DNA of 64,000 bases from Marinobacter nanhaiticus D15-8W (GCF_036511935.1 NZ_AP028878.1:2170001-2234000); one strand, 5' to 3'; numbered from the stretch's first letter, positions 48,557 through 57,800 are shown. Numbers and translations are program-made. The notes: generated by a model from the letters alone, not told the origin.

Positions 48557-49600
48557 GTGATCAGTCTGAGCCCGGACAACTGGTCTGTCGGCGTCGCCGT
48601 AGGTGTTTTCTGCGCCTGCGCACTGGTGATCGGCGTCTTGGGTACGCGGCTCACCCGGGTCGTGGACCAACTTGCGGACCGGCTCGGGATTGGCGAGGCG
48701 CTTGCGGGCGCGGTGATCCTGGGGGCCGCGACATCGCTTTCCGGTTCCGTCCTTTCGGTAACTGCGGCCTGGCGGGGGCATCCGGAACTGGCTATCAGTA
48801 ATGCGATGGGCGGCATCGCTGTACAGACGCTCTTCCTGGCCCTGGCTGACTTGGTCTACCGGCGTGCAAACCTGGAGCATGCCGCGGCTTCGGTGCCCAA
48901 CATGCTGCAGAATGCGCTGCTGATAGCGCTCCTTTCGCTGATCCTGTTTGCACCGCTATCGCCGAATGTCACGATCTGGGGGGTGCATCCGATAACACCG
49001 ATCCTGTTTGGCATGTATATCTACGGTATCTGGTTAGTCAGGAATGCCCGCCTGGAACCCATGTGGCGTCCATCGTTCACCCAGGAGACGCGACAGGACG
49101 TGCCGGATGACGTCAACCAGATGCCGCCGTTGCCTCGGCTGGGTATCGAGTTTGCGGTACTGACAAGTGGACTTGCGATTGCCGGGTTCCTGCTCGAGCC
49201 GACAGCAAACAAGATTGCGTCGGCTTCCGGGCTCTCGCTCACTGCGGTGGGCGTTCTGTTCACGGCAGTCAGTACATCCATTCCTGAGCTGGTGACGTCG
49301 ATTGCGGCCGTGCGAAGGGGCGCGCTGACTCTGGCGATTGGCGGCATTATTGGCGGCAACGCCTTCGACACGCTTTTCATGGCGGCGTCTGACGTGGCGT
49401 ACAGAGATGGTTCCATTTACCACGCCATGCGCGACTCGTCGCAATTCTGGGTGGCGCTGACGTTGTTGATGTGTGGCATCCTGATGATGGGACTGATCCG
49501 CCGGCAAGAGCAGGGCATTGCCCGTATCGGCTCTGAAAGTTTTGCAATAATCGTGCTTTACGTGGTCGGGGTTTGCCTTATGTTGTTGGCGGGTGGTTGA
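48557..49600 (+). CDS. divergent CaCA-type cation exchanger family protein
   Basis: 347 residues with two inverted membrane halves, as in Na+/Ca2+ exchangers. The second alpha repeat is canonical (STSIPELVTSIAAVRRG, Glu244, followed by GGIIGGNAFDTLF). The first is degraded: GAATSLSGSVLSV has Ser62-Gly63 in place of Pro-Glu, and the usual GN...GSN becomes SNAMGGIAVQ. The transported ion is therefore uncertain. GTG 48557 has AAAGGAG upstream; the earlier in-frame starts lie inside nuoN. The 13-bp gap suggests co-transcription with nuo. Confidence 0.8.
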   Translation: MISLSPDNWSVGVAVGVFCACALVIGVLGTRLTRVVDQLADRLGIGEALAGAVILGAATSLSGSVLSVTAAWRGHPELAISNAMGGIAVQTLFLALADLVYRRANLEHAAASVPNMLQNALLIALLSLILFAPLSPNVTIWGVHPITPILFGMYIYGIWLVRNARLEPMWRPSFTQETRQDVPDDVNQMPPLPRLGIEFAVLTSGLAIAGFLLEPTANKIASASGLSLTAVGVLFTAVSTSIPELVTSIAAVRRGALTLAIGGIIGGNAFDTLFMAASDVAYRDGSIYHAMRDSSQFWVALTLLMCGILMMGLIRRQEQGIARIGSESFAIIVLYVVGVCLMLLAGG

Positions 49601-49840
49601 GTTAAGCGGTTATGGTTCACATAGAGTAGATAAGAGAAGCGTGTATGGAAGCTTAGGAAAAACGCCGGAACTGTTTAAACGCTTCCAGATGCACGTGTTC
49701 TTGTCCCGCGAAAGGCCGAAGGAACAGCCAAGACGTCGGGCCCCTTCCTGCTCCGTAACCGGTGGGCGGAGCAAATGCCCGGAGCTCAGTCCGGACGGCC
49801 GAAATTTTGATGCATTGCAGAGAAATTGAGGTTATCCGCT

Positions 49841-50806
49841 ATGACCCACGAAACAAACCCTTACCCTTCGCGATTAAAAGAAGATCAGGGCATCGATCCC
49901 TTTGTTCGTCTTGATCCGGTCGTACATTCCCGTAATCAGTGGCGCTGGGATGGACCGCTGGATGAAATGTCACTTTCGAGATATGAGCGAGACGGCTTTC
50001 TTTGGTTTGAAGGGTTCTTTTCCCAGGAGCGCATGCAGCCTTTCTTCGACGAGCTGAAGGAGATGGCTGAGGATAAGAAACTCATGGAATCGCAGCAGAT
50101 CATCAAAGACCCCGAGTCGGGAGAGATTCGGTCTGTTTTCGCGATGCACGAAATTTCCGATCATTTCAACCGACTCACCCGGGACCCTCGTATACTGGGA
50201 ATGGTGCGTCAGCTGCTGGGCAGTGAAGTTTATATTCACCAGTCGCGCATCAATGACAAATTCGGCTTTCAGGGAAGCGGTTTCGACTGGCATTCGGATT
50301 TCGAAACCTGGCATTCCGAAGACGGTATGCCGCGCATGCGGGCGGTAAGTGCATCGCTCATGCTTACCGACAATAATGAGTTCAACGGCCCGCTGATGCT
50401 GATTCCGGGATCACATCATTACTTCGTACCCTGCATAGGCGAAACGCCAGACATGAACTGGACGGATTCCCTGAAGGCACAGCGCCTCGGTGTTCCTGAT
50501 CAGGATTCCCTCGCCATGTTGGCTGAACGTGGAGGGATACAGGCTCCGAAAGGACCGGCAGGGTCGCTACTCCTGTTCGAATGCAATACCCTGCATGCGT
50601 CCAACAAAAACATGTCGCCATGGCCGCGGTCTAACCTGTTCTTCGTCTACAACAGCGTAGAGAATCAGTTGGAAGAACCATACGCCGCACCAAACCCACG
50701 TCCGGAATTTCTGGGTGCCCGTGAAAACACCGATCCGCTAACGATGCATGATGATTTCCCTGAGCTGGCGGGGCAGGGAGTCAGCCCACTCAAGTTCAGA
50801 GGCTAA
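49841..50806 (+). CDS. ectD: Ectoine hydroxylase
   Basis: 321-residue Fe(II)/2-oxoglutarate dioxygenase converting ectoine to 5-hydroxyectoine, a compatible solute. The EctD signature around WHSDFETWHSEDGMPRMRA gives iron ligands His151 and Asp153; His252 lies in CNTLHASN. ATG 49841 has GAGG at 11 bases. No ectABC is next to it, so ectoine must be made elsewhere or imported. The 240-bp gap upstream (49601-49840) contains no gene I can support. It overlaps convergent ychJ by four bases. Confidence 0.95.
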   Translation: MTHETNPYPSRLKEDQGIDPFVRLDPVVHSRNQWRWDGPLDEMSLSRYERDGFLWFEGFFSQERMQPFFDELKEMAEDKKLMESQQIIKDPESGEIRSVFAMHEISDHFNRLTRDPRILGMVRQLLGSEVYIHQSRINDKFGFQGSGFDWHSDFETWHSEDGMPRMRAVSASLMLTDNNEFNGPLMLIPGSHHYFVPCIGETPDMNWTDSLKAQRLGVPDQDSLAMLAERGGIQAPKGPAGSLLLFECNTLHASNKNMSPWPRSNLFFVYNSVENQLEEPYAAPNPRPEFLGARENTDPLTMHDDFPELAGQGVSPLKFRG

Positions 50807-51276
50807 TCAAGGACGTTACTCTCTCGGTTGAGACAGCATGCCTTGTACTTGCGACCGCTCCCGCACGGGCAGCGGTCGTTGCGGCTCGGCTTGAACGTTC
50901 CCTGGCGAGGGGTTCCACTAACGTAGAGCCACTGATTCTCTTCGCGGACAAAGTCTGAGTTTTCCTCCAGGTAACCCCATCGCCCCATCTCGCGATACAT
51001 GGCGCGAAAATGTACATTCCCTTTATTGCCCGTTTCCGATGCGTCGAGTATCTGCAAAGTCGTCCAGTTCGGTGAGCCCTGGAGGTCGAGATCCGAAGGG
51101 CGTGTCGTTGGGTGCCAGGTTTGCAGCAGATAGCCGATCTTGTGCATCACGAAAGCGGTGAAGCGCGATCGCATCAGGGATTCGGGTGACGGCGCGGATT
51201 TGCCATCGTGAAACGGCTTGCAGCATTCTGCATAGGACAGCTGGCTACCGCAGGGACAGAGAAGAGCGGTACTCAT
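50803..51276 (-). CDS. ychJ: YchJ-family SEC-C motif protein
   Basis: 157 residues (UPF0225). A Cys cluster at the N-terminus (CPCGSQLSYAECCKPFH) and a full SEC-C zinc motif at the C-terminus (CPCGSGRKYKACC) flank a central NTF2-like YchJ domain. The function is unknown; the metal motifs resemble the SecA tail and suggest protein or ribosome binding. Convergent with ectD, four-base overlap. Confidence 0.88.
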   Translation of the reverse strand: MSTALLCPCGSQLSYAECCKPFHDGKSAPSPESLMRSRFTAFVMHKIGYLLQTWHPTTRPSDLDLQGSPNWTTLQILDASETGNKGNVHFRAMYREMGRWGYLEENSDFVREENQWLYVSGTPRQGTFKPSRNDRCPCGSGRKYKACCLNRESNVLD

Positions 51277-51303
51277 AAGTAACTTCGGAACGGTTAGAAG
51301 ACC

Positions 51304-51333
51304 AAAAAAAACGCCAGCTGCGAGAGCTGGCGT
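51304..51333 (-). terminator. acnB Rho-independent terminator
   Basis: ACGCCAGCT/AGCTGGCGT with a 5-nt loop followed on the reverse strand by TTTTTTT, 37 bp after the acnB stop. Confidence 0.93.
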
Positions 51334-51369
51334 CTTCCGGGCATAGCCCTTGGAGTATCCAGTCGGGGC

Positions 51370-53964
51370 TTAGGCTACGGAAGCCTTGGCCGCCTTGCTG
51401 GTGTAGTTCTCCATCTGGTCGAAGTTCAGGTACTTGTAGATGTCCTTGGACATGCTGTTCAGGTCCTTGGCGTACTCCATGTACTCCGCCGGCGTCGGCA
51501 GTTTGCCGAGAACCGCGCCCACAGCCGCCAGTTCCGCAGAAGTCAGGTACACGTTGGCACCATCGCCCAGGCGGTTCGGGAAGTTACGGGTGGAGGTGGA
51601 CAGTACCGTGGACTTGGCCGCGACACGAGCCTGGTTGCCCATGCACAGGGAGCAGCCCGGCATTTCGGTGCGTACACCGGCAGTGCCGTAGGTGTTGAAG
51701 TAGCCTTCTTCCATCAGCTGCGCCTGGTCCATCTTGGTCGGCGGCGACATCCACAGGCGGGTGCTCAGCGGGCCCTTGTGCTGTTCCAGCAGCTTGCCGG
51801 CGGCACGGAAGTGACCGATGTTGGTCATGCACGAACCGATGAACACTTCGTCCACCTTGTCGCCGGCCACTTCGGACAGGACCTTGGCATCGTCCGGGTC
51901 GTTCGGGCAGCAGACGATCGGCTCCTTGATATCGGCCAGGTCGATCTCGATGACGTGTGAGTATTCCGCGTCCTTGTCGGCACGCATGAGGCTTGGGTTC
52001 GCCAGCCACTCTTCCATCTTCTTGGCGCGACGCTCAAGCGTACGCGGGTCGCCGTAGCCTTCGGCGATCATCCAGCGCAGCATGACGATGTTGGAGCGCA
52101 GGTACTCGGCAACGGAGTCTTCGGACAGGTTGATGGTACAGCCGGCTGCAGAGCGCTCGGCGGAGGCGTCAGACAGCTCGAACGCCTGCTCGACGGTCAG
52201 GTGCTCCAGACCCTCGATCTCGAGGATACGGCCAGAGAACTCGTTGATCTTGCCTTTCTTCTCGACGGTCAGCAGGCCTTGCTTGATACCATACAGCGGG
52301 ATCGCATGAACCAAGTCACGCAGGGTGATACCCGGCTGCATTTCACCCTTGAAGCGAACCAGAACAGACTCAGGCATATCCAGCGGCATAACGCCAGTTG
52401 CTGCCGCAAAGGCCACCAGGCCGGAACCCGCCGGGAAGGAGATACCCATCGGGAAACGGGTGTGGGAGTCACCGCCGGTGCCCACGGTGTCCGGCAGCAG
52501 CATGCGGTTCAGCCAGGAGTGGATGATGCCGTCACCCGGACGCAGGGCAACACCGCCGCGGGTCTGGATGAAGTCCGGCATGGTGTGCTGCATCTCCACG
52601 TCAACCGGCTTGGGATAAGCGGCGGTGTGACAGAAGGACTGCATCACCAGGTCGGACTGGAAGCCCAGGCAGGCCAGGTCTTTCAGTTCGTCACGGGTCA
52701 TGGGGCCGGTGGTGTCCTGGGAGCCTACAGTGGTCATTTCCGGCTCGCAGTAGGTGCCTGGGCGAACGCCTTGGCCCTCTTCCAGGCCGCAGGCCTTGCC
52801 GACCATCTTCTGGGCCAGGGTGAAGCCCTTGGTGCCCGCTTCCGGATCTTTCGGCAGACGGAAAATGTCAGTGGCGCCCAGTCCAAGCGCTTCGCGAGCC
52901 TTGTTGGTCAGACCGCGGCCGATGATCAGCGGGATACGGCCGCCTGCCTGGACTTCGTCGAGGATCACTTCGGACTTGAAACCGAACTCGGAGATAGTCT
53001 CGCCGGCCTCGTTCAGGATCTTGCCTTCGTACGGGCGGATGTCGATGACGTCGCCCATGTTCATGTCGTCTACCGGGGCCTCGAATACAAGGGCGCCAGC
53101 GTCTTCCATGGTGTTGAAGAAGATCGGCGCAACCTTGTTACCTATACAGACACCGCCGGCACGCTTGTTGGGCACGCCAGGAATGTCTTCACCGAAGAAC
53201 CAGAGTACGGAGTTGGTTGCGGACTTACGTGAGGAACCGGTGCCGACCACGTCGCCAACGAAGGCAACCGGCAGACCCTTGCTCTTGATCTCATCGATCT
53301 GGGTCATCGGGCCGGTGGTACCCGGATCTTCCGGGGTCAGGCCGTCGCGGGGCATCTTGTAGGCGGCACGGGCGTGCAGCGGGATGTCCGGGCGGGACCA
53401 GGCATCCGGGGCCGGGGAAAGGTCATCGGTGTTGGTTTCGCCAGTCACCTTAAACACGACCATTTTCATGCTTTCAGGCACTTTCTTCTTGCCGGTGAAC
53501 CACTCGGCATTGGCCCAGGATTCCATGACGTCCTTGGCGACGGCGTTGCCGGCGTCCATCTTTTCCTTCACGTCGTTGAAGGCGTCGAACATCAGCAGCG
53601 TTTTCTTCAGCTTCTCGCCGGCCAGCTTGGCCAGGTCGGCGTTGTCCAGCAGCTCGACCAGCGTGGCAATGTTGTAACCACCCTGCATCATACCCAGCAG
53701 CTCAACGGCTTTTTCCTTGCTGATCAGTGGGGAGTTTGCTTCATCCTTGACGACTGCAGTGAGGAATGCGGCCTTGACGTAGGCAGCCTCGTCAACACCT
53801 GGCGGAATACGGTTTTCCAGCAGGTAAACCAGTTCTTCTTCTTCACCGGCCGGCGGGTTCTTCAGCAGCTCGACCAATGCAGCAGTTTGCTCGGCATTCA
53901 GGGGCTTGGGGGGAATACCCAGTGCCGCGCGCTCTTCGACGTGTTTACGGTATTCTTCTAACAC
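51370..53964 (-). CDS. acnB: Bifunctional aconitate hydratase 2 / 2-methylisocitrate dehydratase
   Basis: 864 residues (E. coli 865). Isomerises citrate and isocitrate in the TCA cycle; the apo-form of AcnB binds mRNA in E. coli. The HEAT-like domain (1-160) comes first, as is normal for AcnB. The 4Fe-4S ligands are Cys712 (SCMTNIGHF), Cys771 and Cys774 (GCSLCMGNQ). GTG 53964 gives the homologous start [14 protein letters not shown], with GAGGG at eight bases; the frame stays open 13 codons further. Its leader contains two long inverted repeats. Confidence 0.97.
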   Translation of the reverse strand: MLEEYRKHVEERAALGIPPKPLNAEQTAALVELLKNPPAGEEEELVYLLENRIPPGVDEAAYVKAAFLTAVVKDEANSPLISKEKAVELLGMMQGGYNIATLVELLDNADLAKLAGEKLKKTLLMFDAFNDVKEKMDAGNAVAKDVMESWANAEWFTGKKKVPESMKMVVFKVTGETNTDDLSPAPDAWSRPDIPLHARAAYKMPRDGLTPEDPGTTGPMTQIDEIKSKGLPVAFVGDVVGTGSSRKSATNSVLWFFGEDIPGVPNKRAGGVCIGNKVAPIFFNTMEDAGALVFEAPVDDMNMGDVIDIRPYEGKILNEAGETISEFGFKSEVILDEVQAGGRIPLIIGRGLTNKAREALGLGATDIFRLPKDPEAGTKGFTLAQKMVGKACGLEEGQGVRPGTYCEPEMTTVGSQDTTGPMTRDELKDLACLGFQSDLVMQSFCHTAAYPKPVDVEMQHTMPDFIQTRGGVALRPGDGIIHSWLNRMLLPDTVGTGGDSHTRFPMGISFPAGSGLVAFAAATGVMPLDMPESVLVRFKGEMQPGITLRDLVHAIPLYGIKQGLLTVEKKGKINEFSGRILEIEGLEHLTVEQAFELSDASAERSAAGCTINLSEDSVAEYLRSNIVMLRWMIAEGYGDPRTLERRAKKMEEWLANPSLMRADKDAEYSHVIEIDLADIKEPIVCCPNDPDDAKVLSEVAGDKVDEVFIGSCMTNIGHFRAAGKLLEQHKGPLSTRLWMSPPTKMDQAQLMEEGYFNTYGTAGVRTEMPGCSLCMGNQARVAAKSTVLSTSTRNFPNRLGDGANVYLTSAELAAVGAVLGKLPTPAEYMEYAKDLNSMSKDIYKYLNFDQMENYTSKAAKASVA

Positions 53965-53999
53965 GGTAAGACCCTCATCAGTTAGGATGCCCCGCAGTG

Positions 54000-54099
54000 T
54001 CAAAAGGAGGCACTGAATAAATAGATTACGTAACCTTCCTGGCGGTGCTTGGCATCGATGGGGAAGGGCAAGTTACTTATTCAGTGGCTCCTTTTTGAG
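54000..54099 (-). repeat. 100-bp element with 21/22-bp terminal inverted repeats in acnB leader
   Basis: TCAAAAGGAGGCACTGAATAA (54000-54020, given here in two parts: TCAAAAGGAGG, CACTGAATAA) is matched in inverse by TTATTCAGTGG plus CTCCTTTTTGA at 54078-54099, with one mismatch and one indel. The arms enclose about 57 bp. In the acnB mRNA this forms a long stem ending 36 nt before the GTG, and its arms contain CCUCC and GGAG, complementary to and like a ribosome binding site. Confidence 0.85.
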
Positions 54100-54117
54100 C
54101 AGGGATTATTGGTGACT

Positions 54118-54139
54118 GGGGAATCGTCGTTGGTTCCCC
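54118..54139. other. small hairpin between the two long inverted repeats
   Basis: GGGGAA/TTCCCC, 6-bp arms with a 10-nt loop, between the two larger elements of the acnB-miaE gap. Confidence 0.6.
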
Positions 54140-54144
54140 GATAT

Positions 54145-54258
54145 GTGTCCCGTCTGGCTAATTCATTCATCTACTGGCAGGCGCCCCAGTAACGCAATAC
54201 TGACAGGCGCTTGCGGCGCGGACCCAGCAATAGTCAATGAATTAGCCCGACAGGACAC
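54145..54258 (-). repeat. 114-bp element with 23-bp terminal inverted repeats in acnB leader
   Basis: GTGTCCCGTCTGGCTAATTC followed by ATT at 54145-54167 is matched in inverse by AATGAATTAGCC then CGACAGGACAC at 54236-54258, 21 of 23 positions. The inner 12 bp are perfect. No target-site duplication is seen. It is adjacent to, but different in sequence from, the 54000-54099 element. Confidence 0.85.
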
Positions 54259-54273
54259 CGAGTTCGGGCGGCA

Positions 54274-54302
54274 ATTCTAGCGGAAATCCCTGACGAAGTT
54301 AA
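54274..54302 (-). promoter_or_regulatory. candidate acnB promoter
   Basis: Reverse strand TTAACT (54297-54302, 4/6), 17-bp spacer, TAGAAT (54274-54279, 5/6). Transcription from about 54267 would give a 300-nt acnB leader that includes both inverted repeats. Confidence 0.45.
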
Positions 54303-54380
54303 GTTGTACAAATGGCGAGCATGTGGTTGGTCATGATGCCTGCGGCCATCCGCCGACGCAGCCGGATTGATCGAATCGTG

Positions 54381-54386
54381 TATAAT
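54381..54386 (+). promoter_or_regulatory. miaE promoter -10
   Basis: Consensus TATAAT, 43 bp before the miaE ATG. The -35 region is not clear. Confidence 0.5.
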
Positions 54387-54429
54387 GCGCGGCCATTGAT
54401 AGAGACGTACCGGAACCGATTTAACCCGT

Positions 54430-55038
54430 ATGCAAGCCGCTCTCGATAATATCCATAGCTTCCTGCCATGCCGCACGCCCCGGCAGTGGATCGAAAACGC
54501 ACTGGCTAACCAGGACCTGCTGCTGATCGATCACGCCCATTGCGAAAAAAAAGCAGCGTCTACTGCACTAAGCCTGATGTATCGCTACGTGGATTATTCC
54601 GATCTGCTGAACAAAATGTCGCGCCTTGCCAGGGAAGAGTTGCGGCATTTCGAGCAGGTGCTGGCGATCATGAAAAAACGAGGTGTCGAGTACGGCCACC
54701 TCACGCCAGCACGCTATGCGGCGGAACTGCGTAAGGAAGTAAGAACCGAGGATCCCGGGCGCCTGGTTGATGTGCTGATCGTTGGCGCCATCATTGAGGC
54801 ACGTTCCTGTGAACGCTTTGCCGCCTTGGCACCGCATCTGGACGCTGATCTGGAAAAGTTCTACACCAGCCTGCTCAAATCAGAGGCGCGGCATTATCAG
54901 GATTACCTGAAATTGGCGGAGAGGGCAGCTGGCGAATCGATCGACGACCGTATTGCGGCATTTCTGGCTATCGAGCAAGGTTTGATCGAAAAGCCGGATG
55001 TCGAGTTTCGTTTCCATAGTGGTCCGGTTGCCAACTGA
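54430..55038 (+). CDS. miaE: tRNA-(ms2io6A)-hydroxylase
   Basis: 202-residue diiron monooxygenase hydroxylating the isopentenyl group of ms2i6A37 in tRNA. Iron-ligand motifs are the Glu of CEKKAAS, EELRHFEQV, EARSCERF and SEARHYQDY. The ribosome binding site is weak. Convergent with the LysR gene, with a repeat element between the two 3' ends. Confidence 0.93.
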   Translation: MQAALDNIHSFLPCRTPRQWIENALANQDLLLIDHAHCEKKAASTALSLMYRYVDYSDLLNKMSRLAREELRHFEQVLAIMKKRGVEYGHLTPARYAAELRKEVRTEDPGRLVDVLIVGAIIEARSCERFAALAPHLDADLEKFYTSLLKSEARHYQDYLKLAERAAGESIDDRIAAFLAIEQGLIEKPDVEFRFHSGPVAN

Positions 55039-55080
55039 GTCAGCGGTTGCTCTGCCTAACGCTACCTACCGGATCCTTAT

Positions 55081-55176
55081 TGGATTGATGCGCATCGGCT
55101 TCGCCTCAGCGCATCCTACGTTGCCGCATGCTCCCGCGTAGGATGTGGTGAGCGCAAGTGAACCGAATCATTCCGG
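55081..55176. repeat. inverted pair of REP-like elements
   Basis: The first copy holds GATGCGC/GCGCATC (55087-55093, 55109-55115) and ends CATCCTACG; the second (55137-55176) begins CGTAGGATG in inverse orientation, with GAGCGCAAGTGAACC inside. This CGTAGGATG...GCGAAGC form is typical of dispersed intergenic REP elements in proteobacteria. It lies between the convergent miaE and LysR genes, the usual place. Confidence 0.75.
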
Positions 55177-55188
55177 CCACTACTTCGC

Positions 55189-56076
55189 TCAACTCCAAAG
55201 CTCCTGGCACAACGCCATCCAGCGTCCAATGCCCGCGCTACGATACTTCTGACGGTGCAATATAAAGTAGAACTGCCGATCGAATCGTCGGTAATCCGGC
55301 ACGGCGAGAGGTATCAGGCTGCCGCGGCGGAAGGCGTCGGCCAGGCAGACCCGGGACAGGCAGCCGATGCCCAGGTTGGCCTCTACGGCGCGCTTGATCG
55401 CTTCGGTGTGCTCAAGTTCCAGCAGGATATTCAGGTCGGGCAGGATGCCGTGCATACCGCGCTCGAAAGTCTGTCGGGTGCCCGAACCGGTTTCCCGCAT
55501 GATCCACGTAGCGGCCTTCAGGTCTTCATCGTCCAGGTCGCCTTTGTCGGCATAGGGGTGCTCGGGGGAGCAAAAGACGACCAGTTCGTCCGGGCGCCAG
55601 GGAATGACTTCCAGTTCGTCGGATTGCAGCTCGCCCTCAATCAGCCCGATGTCCAGTTCGAAGTCCTTCACCCGGCGCGCCACGGTTTGCGTATTGGCCA
55701 CCTCAAGAGAAACCTTGGCGTGGGGTTGGGCGCGCATGTAGCGGGCCATGACGCCAACGGCCAGGTAGTTTCCGATTGTGAGAGTAGCCCCAACCTTGAG
55801 AGCGCCCACTTCAGTGTGCTGGTCGAGTGCCAGCTCCAGTTCCCGTCCCTGCGAGAGCAGGGCCTCTACTTGGGGGCGAAATAGCCTGCCCAGCTCGTTC
55901 AGTTGTAAGCGTTTTCCGATACGATCGAACAATTGGATATCGAATTGGGATTCCAGTTCTTTCAGGGCGCTGCTCGCGGCGGACTGCGACATGGCCAGGG
56001 ATTCCGCGGCCCGCGTGATGTTCTGGGTATTAGCCGCGGCCAGGAAAACTTCGAGTTGGCGAAAGGTGTAACGCAT
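55189..56076 (-). CDS. finR: LysR-family regulator, FinR-like
   Basis: 295 residues: N-terminal winged helix (RQLEVFLAAANTQNITRAAE then MSQSAASSALKELE, about 1-60) and a periplasmic-binding-like effector domain. It is divergent from fpr with a 124-bp gap, as finR is in Pseudomonas, where it activates fpr under redox or salt stress. The assignment to FinR rests on this position and on family resemblance. Confidence 0.8.
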   Translation of the reverse strand: MRYTFRQLEVFLAAANTQNITRAAESLAMSQSAASSALKELESQFDIQLFDRIGKRLQLNELGRLFRPQVEALLSQGRELELALDQHTEVGALKVGATLTIGNYLAVGVMARYMRAQPHAKVSLEVANTQTVARRVKDFELDIGLIEGELQSDELEVIPWRPDELVVFCSPEHPYADKGDLDDEDLKAATWIMRETGSGTRQTFERGMHGILPDLNILLELEHTEAIKRAVEANLGIGCLSRVCLADAFRRGSLIPLAVPDYRRFDRQFYFILHRQKYRSAGIGRWMALCQELWS

Positions 56077-56080
56077 TATC

Positions 56081-56132
56081 GAGTAAACCGAATAAGGTTA
56101 TGAAAATATCCCATTTTGTCGATAGGTTACTC
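56081..56132. promoter_or_regulatory. inverted repeat in finR-fpr gap
   Basis: GAGTAAACC (56081-56089) and GGTTACTC (56125-56132) form an imperfect inverted repeat, and TATCGA/TCGATA flank it at 56077 and 56119. It is a candidate binding region for the LysR regulator; only spacing and symmetry support this. Confidence 0.35.
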
Positions 56133-56200
56133 TTGGGGTAAGCTGTGCTCAACTTTTAAACTTTTGAACCTATTAAACAGCTGCGTCAGGAAAGATCGTT

Positions 56201-56971
56201 ATGAGCAATATGAATCGCGAAACTGTAACGAGCGTGCGTCATTGGAACGACACGCTGTTCAGCTTTACGACCAGCCGGGACCCTGGTTTTCGCTTCAAGA
56301 ACGGTCATTTCATCATGATTGGTCTGGAGCAAGAGGGTAAGCCGCTAATGCGCGCCTATAGTATTGCGAGCGCCAATTATGAAGAGGAGCTGGAGTTCTT
56401 CTCGATCAAGGTGCAGGACGGCCCGCTCACTTCCAAGCTGCAGAAGATTCAGGTCGGTGATGAGATCCTCGTCAGCCGCAAGCCGACCGGTACTTTGGTG
56501 GTGGATCACTTGCTGCCTGGTCGCAACCTTTACCTGATCAGCACCGGTACCGGCCTTGCGCCTTTCCTGAGCATCATCAAGGACCCGGAGGTCTATGAGC
56601 GCTTCGACAAGGTGATCCTGACCCACGGTGTTCGCCATGTGTCCGAGCTGGCCTATCAGGATGAGATTACCAGCCTGCCGGACAACGAATACTTCGGCGA
56701 AATGGTCGATGGCAAGCTGCTGTACTATCCGACGGTGACCCGGGAAGAATTCCGCAATCAGGGGCGTCTGACCGATCTCATGGAAAGCGGCAAGTTGATG
56801 GAAGATCTGGGCCTGCCCGCCTTCAACAAAGAAGACGACCGTTTCATGATTTGCGGCAGCCCCAGCATGCTCAAAGACACCTGTGCCATTCTGGACGCTC
56901 AGGGCTTCCAGGAAGCACGTCATGGCGATTTGGGCCACTACGTTATCGAACGGGCATTTGTCGAGCGTTAA
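56201..56971 (+). CDS. fpr: Ferredoxin/flavodoxin-NADP+ reductase
   Basis: 256-residue FAD enzyme passing electrons between NADPH and ferredoxin or flavodoxin, used in oxidative stress and iron-sulfur repair. FAD motif RAYSIAS, NADP motif STGTGLAPFLSI, and ICGSPSML are seen. The tail ends FVER, with an extension after the aromatic residue, as in the bacterial (Azotobacter-type) class. AGGAAAG precedes ATG 56201. A terminator follows. Confidence 0.95.
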   Translation: MSNMNRETVTSVRHWNDTLFSFTTSRDPGFRFKNGHFIMIGLEQEGKPLMRAYSIASANYEEELEFFSIKVQDGPLTSKLQKIQVGDEILVSRKPTGTLVVDHLLPGRNLYLISTGTGLAPFLSIIKDPEVYERFDKVILTHGVRHVSELAYQDEITSLPDNEYFGEMVDGKLLYYPTVTREEFRNQGRLTDLMESGKLMEDLGLPAFNKEDDRFMICGSPSMLKDTCAILDAQGFQEARHGDLGHYVIERAFVER

Positions 56972-57015
56972 AGTGCGCCAAGCCGATTGAGTGGTATACA
57001 AGGGTGAGGTGCATA

Positions 57016-57049
57016 AGAAAGGGACCTGACGGTCCCTTTCTGCGTTTTT
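57016..57049 (+). terminator. fpr Rho-independent terminator
   Basis: AGAAAGGGACC/GGTCCCTTTCT, perfect 11-bp arms with loop TGAC, then GCGTTTTT. It lies between the convergent fpr and lpxH and may serve both. Confidence 0.88.
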
Positions 57050-57071
57050 GGGGTTTTGCTTGTTAAGAGAA

Positions 57072-57800
57072 CTAGCGAAAAGCTTCCTTCTTTAGCTCGG
57101 GCGGCTGGTTTTCGTCAGCCTCTATCCACCAGACGTGCGAATCCCAGTCGCCTAGCACGAAGCGTTCTGCAGGCTCGCCGGCGACCGTGTGGTCGTGGAT
57201 GGCTGGTCGGTGCGTATGGCCATGGATCAGGCGCTTCACGCCATATTCCTCCATGACGCGCACAACTTCATCCGGGGTGACGTCCATGATGAATTCCTGC
57301 TTGCCCTGGTTCTTGGCCATGCTCATCTGGCGCAACTGGCGGGCCACGAGTTGGCGGTCTTCCAGCGGGCGCTTCAGGAACATCGCCTGCCACTGCTTAT
57401 TGCGCATATTGGCGCGGAACTTCTGGTACTCCACATCGGCGGTGCACAGACTGTCGCCATGCATCAGCAGGGTGGGGGTGCCGTAGAGGTCCACCACGGT
57501 GGGATCATCGAGCAGGGTGCCACCGATACGGTTGCAATAGTCCTCGCCAATCAGGAAATCCCGGTTGCCGTGCATCAGGTAGAGCGTCACACCGGCGTCG
57601 GTCACCTTGCGCAGTGCACCGGCTACTTCCTCCTGCAGCGGCGTGCGTTCGTCGTCGCCGATCCAGGCCTCGAAGAAGTCGCCCAAAATATAGAGGGCGT
57701 TGGCATGCATTGCCTTGGCTTCGAGAAAGCCTAGGAAGGCGTCGGTAATATCCCGACGCGATTCCTCAAGATGCAGGTCAGAGATGAAGAGCGTGCTCAC
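57072..57800 (-). CDS. lpxH: UDP-2,3-diacylglucosamine diphosphatase
   Basis: 242 residues. Hydrolyses UDP-diacylglucosamine to lipid X in lipid A synthesis at the inner membrane. The calcineurin-like metal motifs are complete: DLH (Asp8, His10), [11 protein letters not shown] (Asp41), GNRD (Asn79), HGD (His114) and HGHTH (His193, His195, His197). Start GTG 57800 overlaps the ppiB stop by four bases, so it is translated after ppiB. Confidence 0.96.
   Translation of the reverse strand: MSTLFISDLHLEESRRDITDAFLGFLEAKAMHANALYILGDFFEAWIGDDERTPLQEEVAGALRKVTDAGVTLYLMHGNRDFLIGEDYCNRIGGTLLDDPTVVDLYGTPTLLMHGDSLCTADVEYQKFRANMRNKQWQAMFLKRPLEDRQLVARQLRQMSMAKNQGKQEFIMDVTPDEVVRVMEEYGVKRLIHGHTHRPAIHDHTVAGEPAERFVLGDWDSHVWWIEADENQPPELKKEAFR

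Noticed and set aside
49593..49829. 78-codon open frame between the exchanger gene and ectD
   Set aside because: Low-complexity basic translation, no domain, no ribosome binding site; it fills an intergenic gap and ends just inside the ectD leader.
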